From NCBI RefSeq assembly GCF_018320785.1, contig NC_054869.1, forward strand, positions 14,518,698-14,582,697: a stretch of DNA of 64,000 nt, in the 5' to 3' direction. A program made the position numbers and the translations under genes. The notes under the pieces were generated by a model. It had not been told where the DNA came from and did no database searches. It saw nothing but the letters and a program-made list of their open reading frames with translations. Positions 27,201 through 46,676 of this stretch are shown one piece after another. Position 1 is the first letter of the stretch; each line of letters begins with the position of its first letter. This DNA is from Cheilinus undulatus. Its lineage: Eukaryota; Chordata; Actinopteri; Labriformes; Labridae.

Positions 27201-28812
27201 CACTGGGCAAAAATGGTATCATGGGAGAGTTCCAAGGCCAAAACAAAGAACACAAAAGCTCGTCTCACATTTGCAAAGAAACATCTTGATGATCCCTAAG
27301 ACTTTTGGAGAAATATTCTGTGGACTGACAAGACAAAAGTCGAACTTCTTGGAAGGTGTGCGGCCTGTTACATCTGGTGTAAAAACAACACCGCATTTGA
27401 TAAAAAGAACATCACGCCAACGGTCAAACGTGATGGCAGTGTGATGGTCTGGGGCTGCTTTGCTGCTTCAGGACCTGGATAACTTGCTGAGATTGATGGG
27501 ACAATGAATTCTGCTGTCTACCAGAAAATCCTGAAGGCGAGTGTCCAGCCATCAGTTTGTGCCCTCAAGCTCAAGCGCTCTTTGGTTATGCAGCAGGACA
27601 GCGACCCAAAAACTTCAGCAAGTCCACCTCTGAATGGCTCACCAAGTCAAAGTCTGGACTTAAATCCAATTGGGATGCTGTGGTGTGACCTTAAATGGGC
27701 AGTTCCTCCAATATGGCTGAGTTAAAACAATTCTGCAAAGAAGAGTGGGCAAAAATTCCTCCACAGTGATGCGAAAGACTCATCACCACTTATCACAAAT
27801 GCTTGATTTCAGTTATTGCTGCCAAGGGTGGCACAGCCAGTTATTAGGTTAAGTGGGCAATTATTTTTTCACACAGGGCCAGATAGGTTAAGATTTTTCC
27901 CCCCTTAATAAATAGAGTTATCACTTAAAAACTGCATTTTGAATTTACTTGGGTTGTCTTTGTGAGATATTAAAATTGGTTTGATGATAATCCAAAACAT
28001 TTAAGTGTGATAAATATGCAAAAAAATCAGGAATTAGAAAGGGGGCAATGAATGAATGAAATGCAGTTCTGTTAGGGATGCACAATATTATTGGTATGAT
28101 ATTGGTATTAATTTCTGCCTATATTTATAGCTGATACATCGTCTGCGTATATCAATGGTGCATATCAGTAGTGTAAATCATATATTGACCTTTAATACTG
28201 GCAAAATGTATAACTGTAACATCAGGTATAGGTGGTTGCCTTGAAGTCACACACCCAAGGGGGCCAACTGTGAGCCCTGAATATTTCAAATGAAGTCCCT
28301 AATGTAGGAAAACTACTAGACTGTCTACTTCCCCCTTTCCTCTCTCAGCTCTGCTTGACTCAGCCTCTCTTTTCACAGGAGACGGTTGGTATATTTTTTT
28401 AAAATATAGTTGTATGTATCTGCATTGGTACTGGCTAAAATTAGTTTGGAAATATCAGATATTGGCAAAATTCCAGTATTCTGCATCCCTGATTTCTTGG
28501 TATTTTTAGTGTTTAAGATGGCCAAATTAACCTGCTAGGTGAAACTCCTCGATTGTATAGATAATAGGGACCATCACTCTTATCCTGTATGTCTAATTCA
28601 AATTTAAGGAATGCAAAAGGTGGTCAGATTAAATTTATTCAATTTTTTGAATTGATGTACTGTGTTAACCTGCTGTGTCTTGATATGTTTTCTTCTTTTT
28701 CCAGGATTATGAACGATCACTTCGGCAGCTTAGTCTCGATGACATTGAGCGCTTGGCAGGAAGGCTGCTTCACCCTGACGGCGAGGGCATGGACACCTCT
28801 TACATGGACTAA
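24229..28812 (+). CDS. ubl4a: Ubiquitin-like protein 4A
   Basis: Four exons (24229-24276, 25342-25447, 25585-25802, 28705-28812) give 159 residues. UBL4A is the vertebrate Get5 homologue; with BAG6 and GET4 it passes tail-anchored membrane proteins from ribosomes to the TRC40 pathway in the cytosol. Residues 1-74 form the ubiquitin-like fold, opening MILTVKPLQGKECSVQ and including QQRLLYKGKALAD and LSDYSIGPEAKLNL. A flexible linker with a run of eight serines follows (about 85-93). The C-terminal helical domain begins VWQTVSTILARHF and includes RQLSLDDIERLAGRLLHP, the BAG6-binding region in the family. The start is set by the conserved first residues; all junctions have GT/AG and consistent phase. 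Intron 3 (2.9 kb) carries a Tc1 element and a MITE. Human UBL4A is 157 residues, so the length fits. Confidence 0.95.
26497..28048 (+). mobile_element. Tc1-like transposon with broken transposase
   Basis: Located in ubl4a intron 3. It begins CAGTGCCATAAAAAAAG after a TA. Long terminal inverted repeats of about 200 bases (26497-26720 against 27850-28048) share phrases such as GGCCCTATGTGAAAAAGTTA and ACAACCCAAGTAAAT. The right terminal 15-20 bases are lost. The transposase (about 26885-27830) has recognisable helix-turn-helix text (SGKGYKAISKA, RTMVRAIIHNWRK), WTDKTKV with the first Asp, and QQDSDPK with the second. The third acidic position reads PIGMLW (Glu to Gly). Several frame breaks split it into three frames. 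Inactive. Confidence 0.88.
28074..28490. repeat. hAT-like MITE, copy 1
   Basis: Ends AGGGATGCACAATATTA and, in reverse complement, AGGGATGCAGAATACTGG. Flanking octamers agree at five of eight positions, so a target duplication is only weakly supported. It contains the phrase CTGCTTGACTCAGCCTCTC, matched in reverse by 34845-34880. No coding capacity. It lies in ubl4a intron 3 just beyond the truncated Tc1 end. Confidence 0.6.
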
Positions 28813-29282
28813 AAATTATTTATTGTGATTGTTTTTTGAGCAGTGCTCTGTGCTTGGGGATGCATACAGTGTTTAGAGTGTGGGGCATGGAAAAATACAC
28901 TGAGTTTTCTTGCAGAGGGCCCCATCTGTGTGCCTGATCAGTGGCTGAGTGCACACAGATAGCACTGACTGTTGATTATCTCAGCAATAGGGCCTTCTTA
29001 TTCAGGACCAAAGGACTTGGATAAGGAGACATGGCCACTTCTATAGGTCCCTGTCATCGATGAAGCAGTCACTGACTCATGACCTGATCAACATAAAAGG
29101 AGTCCATTTGTGCTGTTGGTTTTTGCAGGCTGCTACAACTCCCAGTTGATACTAACATCTACTGTAAAGTATTTGTTAGTATGGTGACTTGTTTCTATGA
29201 ATCATTGTGAGGAGGTGATACATGTTTTATTCTTTGACTGATTTTCATTGTATGATTTGTAAATATGTTTATATATACAAAC

Positions 29283-29288
29283 ATTAAA
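29283..29288 (+). other. Poly(A) signal of ubl4a
   Basis: ATTAAA about 470 bases after the ubl4a stop, followed by A-rich and then GT-rich sequence. It is the first plausible signal in the 3'UTR and leaves about 0.3 kb before the likely dnm1l first exon. Confidence 0.5.
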
Positions 29289-29559
29289 ACAGTAAAAAAG
29301 AGGTGTTAATTTTCTTGGAGTGTTCTTTGCTGATATTGAATGTGTTATTTTTAATTAACTGGACTTGATAAGGAATGTAAAGGAAACTAAAGCATTGAAA
29401 AGTAGAAGTGGTTTAACATGGAAAAACTAAAGTGGGTGCTAGGTCTCGAGGGACTAGGCGGGACCAAATGAGGGAGTATTTAGAGCATGGACCAATCAGA
29501 GAATCTAAAGGACTATGACTCATACCAGATAGCCAATCGGAGCAATGAACGGTAATGCT

Positions 29560-29719
29560 CGTACCGCCTATGTGGCGGACTGACGGTTATTTCTTTGCCT
29601 GCTAATTTTGGATAACAATTCGTACAAAATGGAACGTTTGTGACACTTGAATTATTTCTCTACGAACTATGAAGAACGGGTTTATTGGATAAGGGGGATA
29701 ATTATATTTTAACGTAGGT
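29560..29719 (+). other. dnm1l: Probable 5' non-coding exon of dnm1l
   Basis: A strong donor (AACGTAG then GTAAGG, near 29719) follows a stretch richer in CpG than its surroundings. The next acceptor, TTTCCAG, lies 12 bases before the ATG at 30341. The 5' limit is a guess. The start of the intron is rich in GCTAGC/GCTAAC words. Inferred from splice signals and position. Confidence 0.4.
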
Positions 29720-30340
29720 AAGGTCATAATGCAGCATCACTTGTTACCGCGGCTCAGCTAGCTTTAGCACAAGCTAACACATATCTGTCACTTCCTGCCC
29801 TTAACAAATAGCTTTAGCTAGCTACAGTCGGTTAGCCGACGATACAGAGCTTTCGGCCTGGGCTGCAGCATCATTTGGTGTCATGTAGTGTTGACAAATG
29901 CTGTTTTGTCAGGTCGGTGATGTGATTGATGACTTGAAGCCAGATTAAACGTTAAATCCCGCTCAAATCGGTGTATAATCTGGCAGGATTAGCTGCGGTG
30001 TTGATCTGACTGATGCTATGGCGCTACACCCCTCTCTCATCAGGACCACTCTCATTTGCAGCAACTTGCACTCTTCCAAGGGGAATAATAATGCCTCTTG
30101 CATTTTAGATATTCATAAGATGCGGTTGCAACTAACCAAACATTGGGGTGCTTTTCTTTTGTAGATTTTAACTGCAGATTTCTATTTTCTGTGTGTATGG
30201 AGAATTTATGTTCTCCTATAGTCAGTGTTACTTTAGAAATGATCTAGCTTCAGAAAGAGTTTAACTTTGCTCTGCCTTTTTGTATCACTTTTTATGTTCT
30301 GTTTTACAAATATAGCAAGTGTTTCCAGTTCATTGGAAGG

Positions 30341-38107
<7,767 letters not shown>

Positions 38108-38366
38108 CCGGAGGAAAGGAACAATTCCCCTGTCATAGGACAGCTTTGAGAGTATGAGAGTGTATGTGAGTTTACAGCACTGGAGTCGAATGTTAGTGAG
38201 AGTGTGTGTCTGTGTGTGGTTGGATGACAGCAGCACCACTGTTTTCTCATGGACCAATGACCATAGCACATTAAGATGTCATTTATTCCTGTCAACTGTT
38301 GTCCTCATTAATGCAGCGGGGCTGTTATTTTTCACTGTGAACGTGTGTTTGTTGGGAAAGAAATTC

Positions 38367-38372
38367 ATTAAA
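38367..38372 (+). other. dnm1l: Poly(A) signal of dnm1l
   Basis: ATTAAA 260 bases after the stop codon. A canonical AATAAA at 39024-39029 is an alternative distal signal. Position-based inference. Confidence 0.45.
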
Positions 38373-40440
38373 CACTCAGGCTGAATGTGATATCTTGAAG
38401 TTGGAATAAGAAGCACAGCCAAGAACAAAGTCATTCTTTAAACAACCTTCATCGGGTCAAAGATTATTGCTGTAGTTACAAAATGTAGACGATATGTGAA
38501 GTATTTTTGTTGTTTTCAACGCTGCTTCTCTTTTTTTCTCTTTTTTTGAACAGAATATGTTCACTCTGAAAAAATTGTCTCTCCAAAAAACTTGCTTCCT
38601 CTGAGCCACTTCAGCAGGTGCTAAAATTATGTTAGATTAGATGTGTTCCAACTTAAATCCCCTGCTTCGCAGCACTCACCAGATTTAGAAATGAAATGAA
38701 ATTTGTACTCAATCAATGCAGACTGCAGTGCAACACTGTAGACAGAGCACAGTCATTTACAGAACCCACAGGATGAATGCAGATTGTTTTTTTTCCTTCT
38801 AATCAATGCGGTTTATTTTCCAAAGACACATTTACATATCAGCTCATTTATACTGCTGCACTGACCTTTCAGTATTGTGTGTGTTAATGAAAAGAGACCA
38901 AACATTCCTAAATACTTTTTTCTGACTTATGTATAAGCTGTAAAAAAGGACTCCTCTTTAGATTTAACACCTTTAGTGTGTATATATAAGCTTTGATATT
39001 AAGAAAACAAGCATAATTCAAATAATAAAAATGTGTATTGTCAGGATATTATGTTACATGGTTAGGGATCTTCAACCTTTGTTAGATCTAAGATCCAAAC
39101 CGCTGTTTTTTACCTTTTTGCTTTCATCAAACCCCAGAAGAGAGATTTTCAGTCCCTGTCCAGCTGTAAAGACCCTTCGACTGTCAGTTTGCAGCTTTTA
39201 CCTGCATGCATTTTTCCCCAAAAACTTCATCTTACATCACAAGTTAGTAAGATTAACTTACTTCTGTGCCAAGATCATTTTTATTGTGTAATTTTTGCTT
39301 GATGTGAGAAAATTATTCATCTCTTTCCATCTGTTCCTAACTTAGATTGTTGTTCCGCCAAATTCTTCCCTGCAGCGCTGTAGTGATTGATGTGAATCTT
39401 CTCTCATAACCAAACAAATTATTCTCCTCAGAATTAGGCTTTTTCAGGAAGACCTGCCTTAAACCGGACCATCCAAGAGCAAACGCAACATCCTGTTAGT
39501 GTGTCTCTCTGAAAGCCTCTGTGTACGTGCACGTGTGTGATCAGAATGCATGTGGGATCGTATGGATGAATGACTTATGTACATTTTGTATTATTTAAAT
39601 GTATATTATTATCAACGTGTCGACTGCCTCTGAGTTCTTGCCTGCCAATATTTGTGGTACATGTTTACTGAATGAAGTCTGCTGAGTATGGAGGGACTCA
39701 TTAAACCCTAACAAAGGACACCGTACAGTCTGTTTTGGTGTTATTGATGGCGTGAATTTATAACAATTGATCAGTTTTTATGAGGTGTGTTTGTTTGTCT
39801 CTAGCAGTGCTGCAGCAATAGATATGATTATGTTCACTCTGCTTCTCTTCATTGATGTTAAGTGGCTGAAAAAGTCTGTGAAGGTCTGCTGTTGACACAA
39901 AGCATCACAATGTAGAAAAACTAACATGACCCCAGCCTGTTTCTTCCAGTTTTTTTTTATTGAAAGAGCTACATATGCTGAAACATCTCCCCTTTCATTA
40001 GGATGATAGATTGTTACCTTTTAAAGTCAATCTGAGTTAGACCTGAGCAGAGGTGGAGGAGTGAGCTGATGGATGAGTTGAATGTTGCATTGAGAGAGGC
40101 GAGAGCTAGTCATTAATGTTAGATGAGAGTGAGCGAGGGCTCTACAATCTGAGCATTATCTGCACAGCATGAAATAACAACATGACAAGTGAAATCAGTG
40201 AACTTCTAAACCCTGCGACTGCTAGTTTTGCTCACAGCGGTTGCATTGCATCTACAACAGAGATTTAGATTTAAGTGCTTCATTAAAGAGCTCCGAGCTC
40301 GCCGAGGAAAATGAACCTCTAGTGAATGAACTCTTACTTCAGGTGATTATTTTAAATTGCTTGCACTTTGTCCCCCCACTGTAGCCAGTTATTCTGATCA
40401 CCCTCTTATAACACACCCCATCTCTGTACCAACCGAGGCT
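38373..40440. other. Gap between dnm1l and disp3
   Basis: May include an extended dnm1l 3'UTR up to the AATAAA near 39024. Otherwise no exon chain, RNA gene or clear repeat was recognised. A (GT)-rich stretch lies near 39500-39540. Confidence 0.5.
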
Positions 40441-40756
40441 AGACTCGACCATACCAACTCTGACGGCGGTGGAGGGGGCTCGGCAGCAGCATCATGACAA
40501 CTCTATCCCTTTAGTTGCAAAAAATACAGCCTCAAGTAAGTGGAACCAGATTAAATAGACATTTTAATTTGTTTATAAAGCCCTGCAGGCTCTTTTTGTT
40601 TCCTGCAGGGGTGTAGAGAGGATTTTGGGCTGCACTCCCCTCCTCGCCTCTCTTCCACTGGTGAGACAGTCAGCGGAGCAGGCTGAACAAAGCCATGGGA
40701 GAGAGAGGAGCTTCTGGGAAGAAATGTCTCACTGACTCTGTCGCCTGGACAACCGG
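40440..40756 (+). other. disp3: Possible disp3 first non-coding exon
   Basis: Ends at a good donor (ACCGG then GTAAGA). The next acceptor/donor-bounded exon follows 235 bases later on the same strand. The region is richer in G+C than its surroundings. The 5' limit is arbitrary. Assignment to disp3 is inferred from strand and from the absence of another gene in between. Confidence 0.35.
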
Positions 40757-40991
40757 GTAAGAGAGGAAGGGAGGGTGCATGAGAAAGATAAAGGACCAGG
40801 GAGCATAAAAGGAGAAGAAAACAACACATTATTAACTGCTTAGATTGGAGGATTCCTGTACAGTATGTGTGTTTGGGGGGGAGTGGATATTTGTGTTTTT
40901 TCCTGTGAGGATTCTCCTCATGTTTCTCTGTATTGATGAGTTATTAACTATGACAATAAAACAGTAAATGTTGTTTTTCCTCCCTTAACAG

Positions 40992-41093
40992 GGCATGGAG
41001 AGGATGAAATTAAAGAGCACAAGTTCAGCACATTTTAAGTGGACCCAGGAGGCCTGAACGCTCCACCTGTATTTCTCATCTCATCAGCCTCAG
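40992..41093 (+). other. disp3: Probable disp3 non-coding 5'UTR exon
   Basis: Bounded by a good acceptor (CCCTTAACAG) and donor (CTCAG then GTAAGCG). It contains short ATGs but no long frame. It would be spliced 12 kb downstream to the acceptor CCCTGACAG at 53051-53057, eight bases before the disp3 ATG. Confidence 0.45.
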
Positions 41094-44000
41094 GTAAGCG
41101 TCTTCTCGCTGTTACAGGCATTTGCCTAGATGAGGACGCTTTTGTTTTCTGTGTGATTTATAATCAGAAGATAAATGATGCATGCCAGTTTTGCAAGGAA
41201 AAGTGAGAAAATAGTTTCAAAAATCAATGAAAGCTCATCCTATCAGCTTAGATTACAAGTATCGTTCATTAGAGTAACTCTGAAGCAGATAAGTTCTGGG
41301 AAATAGGCTTCATTATGTCTCTGAATGTGTTGTTTTTTTCACACTGCCAGAAAAAAATGAAAGTACCATCGCTGCTCTATGGAGCTTATTTAATCAGTTT
41401 TATTCAGGAGAGTGAGAGAATTGCCTGGTTTAGCCCCAAGAGGGTTGACACACCGTGCATAGAGCGAGCATAAATTCATCGACAATAAGAAAATGAACAC
41501 CGTTGTTAGGTGCAAATGGATCTCGAGAGTTGGACCCGACTCCGTATTCACAGTGCGTGAAGAAAAGAAGGCACGTCCTCTATAAACACACTGCTGAGCG
41601 CTCATGCATAAGGAGTATATTCATAGGGCACTGGTGCTGAAATCAATGCCCCTTTAAATGAGGAGGTATGCTGGCTGACTTTACACCAGGCTGTGTGTGT
41701 GTGTGGGGCAGGAGGCAGCATGTGATATCCATATTGGATGAGATACAGAGAAGAGATAAACTGAAGAGGGTGGGGGTTATTTTTAGCTGCTGTCAGCAAT
41801 GAAGGGTGCAAATCCCTCACCTTGGTGGACAGCGTAGAGGTGTGGAGAAAAAGGGGGGAAAGAAAAGGGTGAAGAAGGAGTGAGGGATGGTGAGCGAAAG
41901 GAGGGATGATGGAGATGTTAGAGGTGATGAGTTCAGGCTCACAGCAGGCAGGGATTGCTCAGAGCTCCTGCCTCACCCACCTCAAACACTCAAAGAGATA
42001 GAGTGGAGGGAAAAAAATGCTGACACTCCGCTTATCCGCCTTTTTGTTGGAGAAAAAAAATACATGAGAAAATATTGGTCCACAGGAGCTTACGGTTCAC
42101 CCTGCTTCTTGCTTACAACTCACTGATCATGTAAGGAGGCAGCCTGAAAAAACAGCTGTTTGCTGCAAAACACAGCCCATCAAATACAACTGCTGTGCTC
42201 CCACTCGGTTTGAAGTGATTACATAAAAGGATACAGAGAAAGTTAAAAATTAAGTTACATATATGAATAAAGGCAGGGGTATTAAAAAAATAAAAGGTTT
42301 TATACCATAAAAGCTGCAAGATAGTTGTTCATGTCTAGCCCTGATTCATCAGTTAGTCTCATTTTGAAGGTTTAATCAACATTTAAGACAACAGCGCGGT
42401 AAAAACAGCACAGCTTCATTAAAGGCTGAGCCATGAAGGAAAGAGGTTGTATTCTGAATGAAGACAGAAAGCAGGGTGCCAGATCTCTTTTCTTCTTTAA
42501 TGCAAACCTGCTGAGTGTTTAAATTGTTTGCGTTCTGCTAATCTTGAATGAACAATTCTAGGAGCTTGTAAACACATTAGTTACATCAAGGTCTGCGACG
42601 CTTACTGTGCTCTGCAGCTGTACACCGCTCATGATTATTATATATAAGCTGCAATGTTTTTGGCTGCAAAGACACATCACACTTGTCAAGAAGAGAGAAG
42701 AATGCAACCCAGAGGCCGTGCGTCACCACAGATATCTCTCCTCCGCTGTACCTGCGTGCTGTCTGCTGAAAGGTACACAAGAGGCGATAAAGGGTTAGAG
42801 CTCTGCATGCTCTAAGTCTGAGCACAAGTCTCTAATGAGTTCCTCAGACTGTCAGACTTTGACATGTGCACCACTTGTCAGCCTGTTTTGATGTAGAAAC
42901 GGACAGAGAAATGGAGCAGTGGAGATGTGCTGATAGTCCTCTCATTTAGATTTTCCATGAATAATAAACAGCAGAGCAGCACAGTTTCTTTTCACAGATC
43001 TTTGAGGTGCTGGTCGTCTGTTTGAAGAGTGACGGCGGTATTGGTTGAGAGTGTTTGTGTGCCTCTACAGTCATTCCCCAGGCTTATTCTCTCTCCCCTG
43101 TTTCCTCCATCCCACCTCTCCCTCATCATGTTTCTGCTCTCGCCTGCGTGCCTACTCTCATCTCCTGATGATGAGAGCTGCAGCATCAAAACAAGCTGTT
43201 GAGGCACAGATGAAATGTAACAGGATTAAAATAATCTAATTACCAAAATTAGCAACCGTAGTCCTTTCAATTCTCTCTAATTGCACAATTTTATCTCACA
43301 TACGTCTGAAAGATTGGTCACATAATTGGTCATATCACTATGACAAATTGCATATTATTAAAAACGCTTGAAGAGGAAGATACAGCTTGCTTTTTGCAGT
43401 ATAAAAAGAAACATGACAGTTTTCAATATGAAATAACAGCACTGACGGATGCAAATAACACATCATAAAGTCTTAAAATCACAGAATGGAAACTGAAACA
43501 AATTATTGTCTTGTTATTTCAGCAACATAAAGCACTGACATCCAAAAGTAACTGAAAATAAGATGGTTTTTTGGAGTGGAATATTTCAATTCTCTATTTT
43601 TCACTTTAAAACCAATCTTTCCCCTCACCATCAATGGAAGTGTCCTCCAAAAGCGCATTTGCACGCAGCGTGGGCAGATGCTGATCTGCTGCTCTCCCAT
43701 TAAAAAGGTGCACTGGTGTCCTTGTCTGTGCACAAAGATGACACAGTGATTAATAAAAGTAAGTGTTGTGCAGACAAAAAAAAAGTGTCAAAATAGGCTC
43801 TTCTTTAGCAGAGCGTTTGACACAGCAGCGAGCTTAGTTCTCAACAGGCTTCTTTAATCTCTTTCAAAAAGGTGGAACCCAGCAGAAAACAACATTAGCA
43901 AATGTGGGTCCTGTGGACATTTGGGAACATTAGAAATGGCCTCTCTTAGAGTGTGGGAAAGTGCCGAGAGAAAAGGCTTTAAAAGGCATCATTGAACTGG

Positions 44001-44374
44001 AGACTGATTTTGTGGAAACGGTGCCCACACTAGATGCAGTGAGGGACATTTACAATCCCTTTAGGGTTGTCACAATACCAGATTTTAAAACTTTAATATG
44101 GTTCTTGTAAAAAATTGGCCTACCAATACCTGTTTTAGTAGCATGCCAATAAAAACAGAAGTCCTAGTTGCCCAATGGTGGGTAATTTCTTGTCTTTGAT
44201 AGCAAAATTTTGTTTGCAAACTCCTGTGTACTGTCTAAAGTGCACAGATATATTGGCAGTCTGTCAGTATTGAAACTTTGCCAGTGTGTTTGTGCATTTT
44301 GCTTTTGCTCATGGCAGCTTGTGGTTAAAAATATAACTTACCATTGGAATGACATCGTATTGTTTTAACAAGAC

Positions 44375-45023
44375 TATGGTTGGATGATTTGCAAAAATAA
44401 TCTTATTGCGATTTTTTTCCCAAATACTGCGATTGCAATTTAATATGTGATTATTCTTAGGTTAATCTTATGTATTTTTTGACAAATTCAAGCAATAAAT
44501 AATTTCCATGAATAAGACCATGTGTATTGAAAACCATGAAAATTTAGCAATTAATCCATAGTAACATGAATTTGAATATGGGGGTGCAACAAGCTTTAAG
44601 CTATAAAGGAGGTGGCTGGGTTGGGGGAGGTGAGGTTGGCTACCAGCTGATCGCAGCTGGGGTATGACTTTCGTCATGACGCTTCATCAGTTTTAGATAA
44701 AATGAGCTAACTATTTTTGCTCGTATTGCAAATGTGATGTAATTTGCTTTGTTTAAGGGCATTATCATTCTTATGTCACTCATTTTGATTAAGAAAAACA
44801 TACATAAAACACAAAAAGGAGGATTTTTGTAAACCACTAGAAAAAAATTGACACTTAATGTTTGCACAATGTGCATAAAATCACTGCTGCTGCAAGATAT
44901 TGATTCATTAAACAGGTGTTTTGACAGATTTCAAGTTGAAGAAATATTGCAGCTTCTGTGATTTCTAAATTTCAGCAGGCCATATTGCGATTTAATCTAA
45001 TTTGCAATTGCTTGCCCAGCACT
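44375..45023. repeat. hAT-like interspersed repeat
   Basis: The right end, in reverse complement, reads CAGTGCTGGGCAAGCAATTG, a common fish hAT-type terminus. Both ends contain ATTGCGATTT words. The left end is eroded. Internal sequence 44545-44665 is shared with 5865-6180. No frame. Confidence 0.55.
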
Positions 45024-45391
45024 GACCAAGGCTAGGTAAAAACCTAGTATATGGCTGACCACAACTATCTGGGGTGCCTGTTGAAATGCCTGACTGAAAT
45101 GTGTGTTCTGGCAGAGTGATGTTGTCATGATTGTTAGTAGTTTATTATTTTTAGCCAAAGGTATAGTAAGTGGTTACTGAAATGTAAAAAGCTAAATGTT
45201 GCCCTCTCTCTCTGTCTGGCTCCTTCTGTGTGTGAGGAGATGAAACCTGAGCAGCGTCATTCCCCCCTCCCCTCATGCTTTTGTTCTAGCACATCTGATT
45301 GGTTAAACACAGACACATATCAACTCAGCTGACACTCTCTGTATTCTTTGCCATTGCTGCACGAATGGAAGACAACACTACAGGAAAAGAG

Positions 45392-46060
45392 CAAAAAAGC
45401 TCTCCTCTGCACAAGACAAGCAGTCGCTGTGGCTTTGTGCCCTTATTTCAACAAAAACAGTGCCTAGGTCGGAGTAAACAGCAGCGGTCCTAGTGGGACA
45501 TCCAAGCTAACAGCTAACGCCGAAGCAAAACGGGACAAGCCCACCGCCATGATCGGAAAAACATGCCGAAACAGACCGGGAGTGGAGAGAGAACTTTTTT
45601 TTCTGTCACAGAAAGCTGTTAGTGTTGCTCTCTGCGCTTGTTCGGATTTAGACATGTTGTCTGGTTCAGACAAAAGCAACGCTCTGCTCAGTCCCAGCCT
45701 AGGGACACAACATTACAAAAACAGGGCATAAAAGCTCTCCTCTGCACAAGACAAGCCATCGGGGTGGTTCTGAGCTCTGGATAGAAGAACAGCGGTCCAG
45801 GTCGGAGTAAACAGCAGCATTCCTACTGCGACATCCAAGCTGACAGTTAAAGGCAGAGTAAATGGGACAAGCCCACCGCCATGATCGGAATGCCATGCTG
45901 AAACAGACTGGGAGTAGAGCGAGAACATTTTTGTCTGTCACAGAAAGCTTTCAGTGTTGCTCTCTGCACTTGTTTGGATTTAGACATGTTGAGACAGAAC
46001 GTTCAGACAGAAGCTCCGCTGCGGCTCAGTCCCCGCTAATGACAGACCTGCTAGTACGGT
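45392..46060. repeat. Tandem duplication, 335-bp unit
   Basis: Two consecutive units are offset by 335 bases. AGCTCTCCTCTGCACAAGAC occurs from 45398 and from 45733. The order then repeats through GGTCGGAGTAAACAGCAGC, GGACAAGCCCACCGCCATGA, TCTGTCACAGAAAGCT and GGATTTAGACATGTTG. A third, shorter and more diverged piece (CGCAGAAAGCTTTCTGTGTTG) lies near 46173-46215. The G+C content is higher than in the flanks. No protein is recognisable. Confidence 0.85.
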
Positions 46061-46632
46061 CGTTAGCGGGGACACAACAACTCATTAGCTGTATACAACA
46101 ACTAACGCTTTCCCCATAACTATCATATTGTCATGCCAAAGCGGGGGCAGAAGAGCGGCATCTTCGTTTTCTTTCGCAGAAAGCTTTCTGTGTTGCTCTC
46201 AGCGCTAGCTGTGATGAAGAAATGTGTTGTTCTGGCTAAGGCCAAGCTAACGTTCAGCTAGTCCACAAGCATTTACACAAGTTACCCTTTCCCCTCAGTT
46301 ATCACATAATCATGACAAAGCAGCTCAGCAGAGGATTTTAAAACATATTTCCCAACATGAAAAGCTTATAGGGTTGTTTTATTCTTTGTCATACAGCAAT
46401 GGGGCCCAGTTCTGGTAAAACAGAGGCTAAAGCTATATCTGAGTATTTAGAGCAGTGGAGGCAGCCATTAGAGGGCCTTCAGCAGGAGTAAACCCTGCCC
46501 ATAGAGCAACTCTGTATGTATAAGCCATACATGATATTAACTGGAGCCTTGTTAAAACAGTGGAGTCAGCCATCCCTGCCAGCATTCAGTCCAAGCAAAC
46601 ACAACTCTGTTATGTTAGCCTTTGGAAGTAGG

Positions 46633-46676
46633 CTCACTCACTCACTCAGTCAGTCAGTCAGTGAGTCAGTCAGTAT
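46633..46676. repeat. (CAGT/CACT)n microsatellite
   Basis: Tetranucleotide repeats CACT then CAGT with one GTGAGT interruption, about 44 bases, in the disp3 5' intron. Confidence 0.9.
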
